From NCBI GenBank assembly GCA_958496175.1, contig OY292277.1:6076001-6140000 (forward strand): a stretch of 64,000 nucleotides of DNA, given 5' to 3'. The DNA comes from Sisyra terminalis. Its lineage: Eukaryota; Arthropoda; Insecta; Neuroptera; Sisyridae. Below are positions 58,761 to 64,000 of this stretch, piece by piece; position 1 is the stretch's first letter, and each line of letters starts with the position of its first letter. Both the position numbers and the translations under genes were made by a program. The notes under the pieces are model-generated. The model was not told the origin of the DNA and did no database searches. It saw only the letters and a program-made list of their open reading frames with translations.

Positions 58761-61435
58761 TGGTTAGGGTATAAAGAAGGTATATGATTAAGTCCTCAGC
58801 GAAATGGCAGATAGTGATTTTCGAAGGAAGAGATAACATTTTGGCATTTATATAGTTAAATATCGTAACGATTTAATCCTGGGTATGCATATTTATTTAC
58901 AATCCTTGATTTACATTGAAATTTCTTTTATAAGTAAAATAATTTTAAAAGTTAACTTTAAATAAGCTTAAAGCTCATTTGAATTTAAGCTTTTTTGCCA
59001 AATTTTCACCTTTAAATTCAGAAAACATGTTTAAATATTGTTTGAATTGGTTAAGAGATGATTAAGATGTAATTCATGATTAAAAAAAAACCTCAACAAC
59101 TTTAAGTTTTATAGATTTTTTTATAGACCGAAATAATTGGACATAAATTCTCACGTACTTGCCAAAAGCCAGGCAATCCAATCAAAGCGATATTTATGTT
59201 ATTTCCTGAATCATCGATAAAATCATCAAAAACCCAATTTACTTCTTTTGTCCCAAAAAAAAAAAAAAAAAAAAAAAAAAATGACAACTCAGCCCAAAAC
59301 CATCATCAAACCCAATTGTAAAGAGATTACAGTTTGTCTTTACATGTTCATATCAAAATTCAAATGTTTTCACAAAAAAATTTCGCACGGTTTTTACCCT
59401 TTCGATTTCAATTGTAGAAATAATATAAAAAAAAAAATTAAATAAAAAATAAAAACCCTTTTTCGACCATTTACCAACATACTTAACTCTTTCTATTTTT
59501 CTTCGCGTCTAACCGCTGTGCAACCAACAAAAATTCGATGGATTTTAGGTAAAAAAAAAAAAGAAGAAAAAAATTTCACCCCTTATGCAAGTCGTTTGAT
59601 TCACACAAGTGGTGTAATTAGATGGGTCCGACCCGTACGAATTTGTCTTGATGTCTCCATAGAGAGACATTCATGTTTTCAACCCTTATTTCGTTTTGGT
59701 CGTTGGCATCTTTTTTTTTCTCTTTTTGCTCTCCTTCGTTGACTATTGGGAGCCAAGTGATCTCGTGCAGGGATCACAGCCCCGGCGGGATGCTGTTTCG
59801 GGGCACCGATTTTCGAAAAAAGCTTTCGCTTTTTTTAACTTTTCGAGACGTTGGCATCGAATGTGTTGACGCCATTCATTGCGTTAATGAAATGGACGTT
59901 TTTAGCAGTGCCGTGGATGAGTTTTTCGGCGCTGAATATATTTTCACACGAAATACCATCGTTTCCGAGAGACACCACCAAGGTCTTAACAAATCTTTCA
60001 ACGTCGATTGCTTTGTTCGTTTCCATAGAAATGCATGAAAATCACGCTGCGATTTGTGTCAAAGGAAAACTGCAGGAATGCGTTTCATGTCTGTTTATGA
60101 TTCGATTTACATATCTCTACGCACCAGCATCACGATAAAGGGGACGAAATCAGTTCAATAGAAATTTTGAAATTGAAAGTTCATTTCTTGAATTAACATT
60201 TACCAAGCGTATTTATAAAAGCTTAAAAAAAAAAATTTAAATTTAATGAATTTATAAATCGTTTTTCCAAGTTATATTAAATCTTTGGATTTCTACAGTT
60301 AGAAATCCAAACACTGATTTTTTTTTAATATTTTTCCTATTATAAGTTTAAATTTTAAACCTGAAAAGTGACATTCTTTTAATCAAGTTTAATATCTTAA
60401 AATATTAATGCATTTGGATGAGTAGTATCGGTCAAATGCATAAAGAAAAAAAAATGATCATTAAAGTTATTGTTGCAGTATCAACTTTATCATAGATGTT
60501 TCGAAAACATAGAAATTTATTCTGTTCTAACATACTGTTATTTACTAGGTGGGTTCATATGAAACCGATTTTTTTTTCTGAAAAAAAAAATCTTTAATTA
60601 TTTCTACAAGAAATTAATTTCTTTCATTAACTATAAATTTTGGCCATCATTCTGAAAGTTTATGGATACAATGCCCAAAAAAAATTGTTTATCTTATGAA
60701 CGAAATTCGTCTTCTAGTCCTTTTTGTAGATCTTCGTAAGATGGGAAGAGTACTCCTCAACAATTATTCCGAAAGTATTTCCAAATTGGATGCCTTAATC
60801 ATATCCTTCACTCGTTTTTCTGTGCGGCCAGGGGAATTACAACTCAGAAAATTTCCTTAGTATTGCTTGTTTTGATATTCTGGCCATTTTTCCCGTTAAA
60901 GTTTGGTTCAAACCTACGATCGAAAATTTTTATTGCATTTGATTACCATTCTTATCCATATTAAAAGTCTCAGCATTGAAATTCAATAAAGAAAAGCTCA
61001 GTTTATACTTACACTAATCACATTTAACTTCTATTTTATAGAAAAAAAAATTGAGTTTTTTTAGGGTAATTTATAGTGACTTTTCCCTAGTTAGAAATAA
61101 ATTTCAAGAATTACTAAATTCAGTTATTTTATAATCTATATACTTTAAAATTCTTAGCTATTTTTCAAAATGATTGATTTTTTAGAACTAAAAATAACAT
61201 CTTTTCATATATTTGAATTTTTTAAAGAATACCAATTAAAATTAAATTATTTGGATTCTGCATGATGGAATTTACAATTATGATACAATATTTATATTTG
61301 TGTTAGCAAATCTAAGAAAGCATATTGTACCGTTAAAAAAACAACAATCTACAACAATCTAATTTTCAATCTACTGGACTGCGCTGTAAATTATATACGA
61401 AGAATAAATTTAAATATTATTCGATCTTCATCAAA
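58761..61435. other. Mixed region with GC-richer island and poly-A tract
   Basis: A poly-A run of about 27 nt sits at 59255-59281. 59500-60140 is GC-richer and unique, with three overlapping frames: plus 59673-60038, plus 59851-60138 and minus 59835-60026 (METNKAIDVERF...). Their codon use is not decisive and none is recognised. 60141-61435 is plain AT-rich. Confidence 0.35.
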
Positions 61436-62390
61436 ATTTTCCTCAAAATGTCAATAAGTTTCTTGGCAGCATTTTATAGATTTGAATAGTGCAAATACTT
61501 GAATTGTTTTTAATTGTATTTTTTTAGTTATAATGCTTAAAAATACAGTTGAGATGATAAAAAAATTATAAAATTCCCTGGCTAAGATTGAAATTTCTTG
61601 ACTTTTCCCTGACAATTCCAGAAATATTTAATTTCCTATACTTTCTATACTTGGTGATGCAGAAATAGTTTTCAAAATATTGAATATTTCCATTTTTATT
61701 AAGTCACTAGTGGCTAGCATTAATTTTGAAAAAAAATATGTTTTATTTTCATCATAAAATCGTTGAGAAGCTAGTATTAATTTTGACGACTTCTATTCTT
61801 TCAAAATTCTTCGTAACATTGCAAATTTAACTAATTAGTTGAACTAATTCTATGTCTTATTTATTTTGAGACTTAAGCATTAAAGTAAATTATTTTTGGA
61901 ATCCAACTCTGTATAAAATAGATGAGGTGCACATGCAAATAATACTCCAATTTTCACCACATTTTCTCAAAAATTGGTGTAATTTGCAGTTGATTTTCTG
62001 GCAGCACCTTGCAGGTTTAAATAGAGCAAATACTTGAATTGTTTTTTATTGTATTTTTTAGCTTAAAAGCTTAAAAAAAATTCCTTGCTAAGATTGATAT
62101 TTCCTGACTATTCCAGAATTGTTTAATTCCCTGACATTTCCCCATTTTCCAGGTCAATTGTCACCCTCTTGTATCAACACTTCGTGATTAAGAAATAGTT
62201 TTCAAACTATTGAATATCTCCAATTTTTTAAGAGGCTACCATTAGTTTAGAAAAAAAAATCAACTATTTTCTCTTGTTTTCATCATAAAATCGTTAAGAA
62301 GTTTGTATTAATTTTGATGACCTCTATTATTTTAATATTTCTACAAACATTGTAAAAGTTAAATATTTAGTCGAACTTATTCAATACCTT
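61436..62390. repeat. Tandem duplication, unit about 535 bp
   Basis: 'gcaaatacttgaattgtttt' recurs at about 61491 and 62026. 'tagttttcaaa', 'tcatcataaaatcgtt' and 'gtattaattttga' follow in the same order in both units. Confidence 0.82.
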
Positions 62391-63349
62391 TAATATTAGG
62401 TGTACCGGAAAGGTATATCGTATTTAAACCAATAATCATTCAATTGCCATTTTTCTGATCATAAGTTATTTCAAAGTGGTACTAAAGACATTTTATGATT
62501 AGAGTAATTTATCAACTTAGTAAAAATTCCAAAATATTTTTTATTCCGAAATCTAAATTGAAATGGTAAGACCCAAAACCCGAAAGAATATAAATTCGGT
62601 AATGTATGCTTTTCGAGTTTCACATGATAGCAACGCAAAGTTGTTACTAAAAACATTTTCAATGTTTATCCAAGTGCATTAGATGTTCATTAATGCCAAA
62701 TAATTTTTTTTAAGTTCAAAGTCAATAATTTTCATTTCTTCAACTGATACCAACGAAACATGATAAAAAATTTAACCAATTAAAAATTAAGGGGGCAAAT
62801 GGTTCCAAATTTATGCCAGAAAGTTGAAAAGCAATCAAATAATCTTAATCAATTTAAATCGATTGGCCAAATACCCAAAAGTGTTCAAAAACTATTACCA
62901 GATAAAATGCTATGCTGCAACAAGGTAATACAAGATCCTTCTGCAGAAGAAAAGTCCTGGAAAACCCTAATTAATTCAGAGGGAGGTGATATTGGCGTAC
63001 CCACTATAATCGTCCAAAGTTATATTATGAGATTTCTACTTATTTCAATCGTTACCACATTTACTAAGTGGTAAAAAAATTAAAAACTTAAGTGATATTC
63101 AAAATGTAATTTTTTGATATTTTTCTTAGTAATAAATTGATTTTTACTGATTTGGCATTAAAAATTTGCACTTTTAGATGTCAAACCGTTGATACTATCG
63201 AGGCTGATGATATCATTGATTTATAGTCAATAGTTGTAACAAAATTTTGTGTTTTAATTGTAAAAAAAACGACATTCTTTTCCAGTACACCTATTGTGTT
63301 ATTTATGAGATGTCTATGTAAATAATATCAAATATTCACTAATTTTTCT
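62391..63349. other. AT-rich sequence with one unrecognised 91-codon frame
   Basis: 62799-63074 plus starts with a real ATG (MVPNLCQKVEKQ...) and is more balanced in composition than nearby frames. No domain, splice signal or promoter supports it. Confidence 0.3.
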
Positions 63350-64000
63350 TAAAATCATCATTACATAAAATTACTTTTTCAAAAGTAATTCACAACTAAA
63401 GTTTTTTTTTTATTTTCAAATAAATTGCACAATCTGCATGGGGTTGCAATAAGTGCATTCAAACCATGGACAATCACATGTAAACACTAGTCCCAGTTGA
63501 TTAGTGCTGTATAAGTACAAAGATTACAACTAAAGTTGAAGGAAAAATTAATTAATTTTTTTTTATTGTTGAACCAATTTTGAAAGAGTGATTTTTTAAA
63601 AACGTTAAGAGACTTTTTTTGTAGAACATTAAATTTCCTTCAAGAATCTATATTGTTTATTTCTATATATTTATTTGTTCGTTAGTTACAAAATTCCAAA
63701 ATAAAGAATATAAATCTAAAAATTATATCAATGTCTGAAGCTTGATTATGCGGAAACTGCGTGTCTGGCAAAAATTTTCAAAAAGACCTTTTTTGTAGAA
63801 AATTTAATTTTCTATAAATATATATGCAAATAATTTTTTTTCCCTTAATAGTTTGACAGCATTGATGCAAAAATGAAAGCACAAATAAAAAATCAAAATT
63901 AAAGATGATAGAACTCTTAATATTAATATTAAGGGCTCAAACCTTTCCGATATTTTTTTTTTGTCACCTTGAACAATGTTTTCGATATACTTTTTAAAAA
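63350..64000. mobile_element. Palindromic family C element, cut by the window edge
   Basis: Collinear with 49490-50320 ('ttactttttcaaaag' through 'aagggctcaaacctttcc'). It carries a SINE-like insertion (63403-63525). The right end lies outside the window. Confidence 0.82.
63403..63525 (-). mobile_element. SINE-like element, full copy with 11-bp target duplication
   Basis: ACAACTAAAGT at 63392-63402 and 63526-63536 flanks 123 bp ending in poly-A on the minus strand. The uninterrupted host site is at about 49505 ('tcacaattaaagttgaagg'). The minus strand holds GGTTTGAATGC, resembling a B box. The family also occurs at 7126-7249 and 46902-46953. Confidence 0.8.

Overview
The window looks like intergenic or intronic DNA from an arthropod, probably an insect. 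It is strongly AT-rich, has no prokaryotic gene organisation, and holds animal-type mobile elements: hAT, mariner, Jockey-like LINE, TTAA-flanked MITE, SINE-like and foldback elements. A nuclear copy of mitochondrial DNA at 57.0-57.7 kb reads sensibly only in the invertebrate mitochondrial code (AGA as Ser, TGA as Trp, ATA as Met). It keeps the trnM-nd2 order typical of insects. I did not identify the species and found no host gene with a recognisable product.

Layout: 1-5.4 kb holds two foldback elements. 5.4-18.5 kb is mostly diverged tandem repeats (units of about 350, 242, 348 and 188 bp) and a satellite of about 360 bp at 15.7-18.5 kb, with a third foldback copy at 7.9-8.2 kb. A possible short first exon ends at 20160. 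A higher-order repeat of about 0.6 kb fills 21.0-23.7 kb and is split by a foldback element. MITEs lie at 24.1-25.0 kb. A dispersed 'ctagctgatcc' repeat family occupies 26.2-29.4, 32.9-34.3, 41.7-42.6 (minus) and 44.8-45.4 kb, and a related type lies at 36.4-38.4 kb. 45.9-50.4 kb and the right edge carry a large palindromic family. A better exon candidate, with TATA box, signal-like N-terminus and splice donor, lies at 47.5-47.7 kb. 56.4-58.8 kb is a graveyard of a Jockey-like RT pseudogene, the nuclear mitochondrial copy (NUMT) with a hAT MITE inside it, and a mariner pseudogene. Islands of higher GC and apparently unique sequence (8.5-9.7, 13.9-14.4, 25.4-26.1, 38.6-38.9, 40.8-41.4, 43.8-44.6, 47.5-48.5, 54.4-55.0, 59.5-60.1 kb) are the best places to look for host exons or regulatory DNA.

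The most interesting signal is in two unrelated foldback families. Each carries, in inverted pairs, a motif that can be laid out as a minimal type I hammerhead ribozyme: CTGAnGA, one extra A, a perfect stem II, GAAA, a self-complementary stem III with no loop, an NUH cleavage triplet, and a 3-bp stem I. Two copies of one family are bounded by 11-13 bp target duplications, one of them inside a repeat whose empty version is also in the window. This fits RNA-mediated spread, perhaps as non-autonomous relatives of hammerhead-bearing Penelope-like elements. That origin is inference; no reverse transcriptase was found with them.
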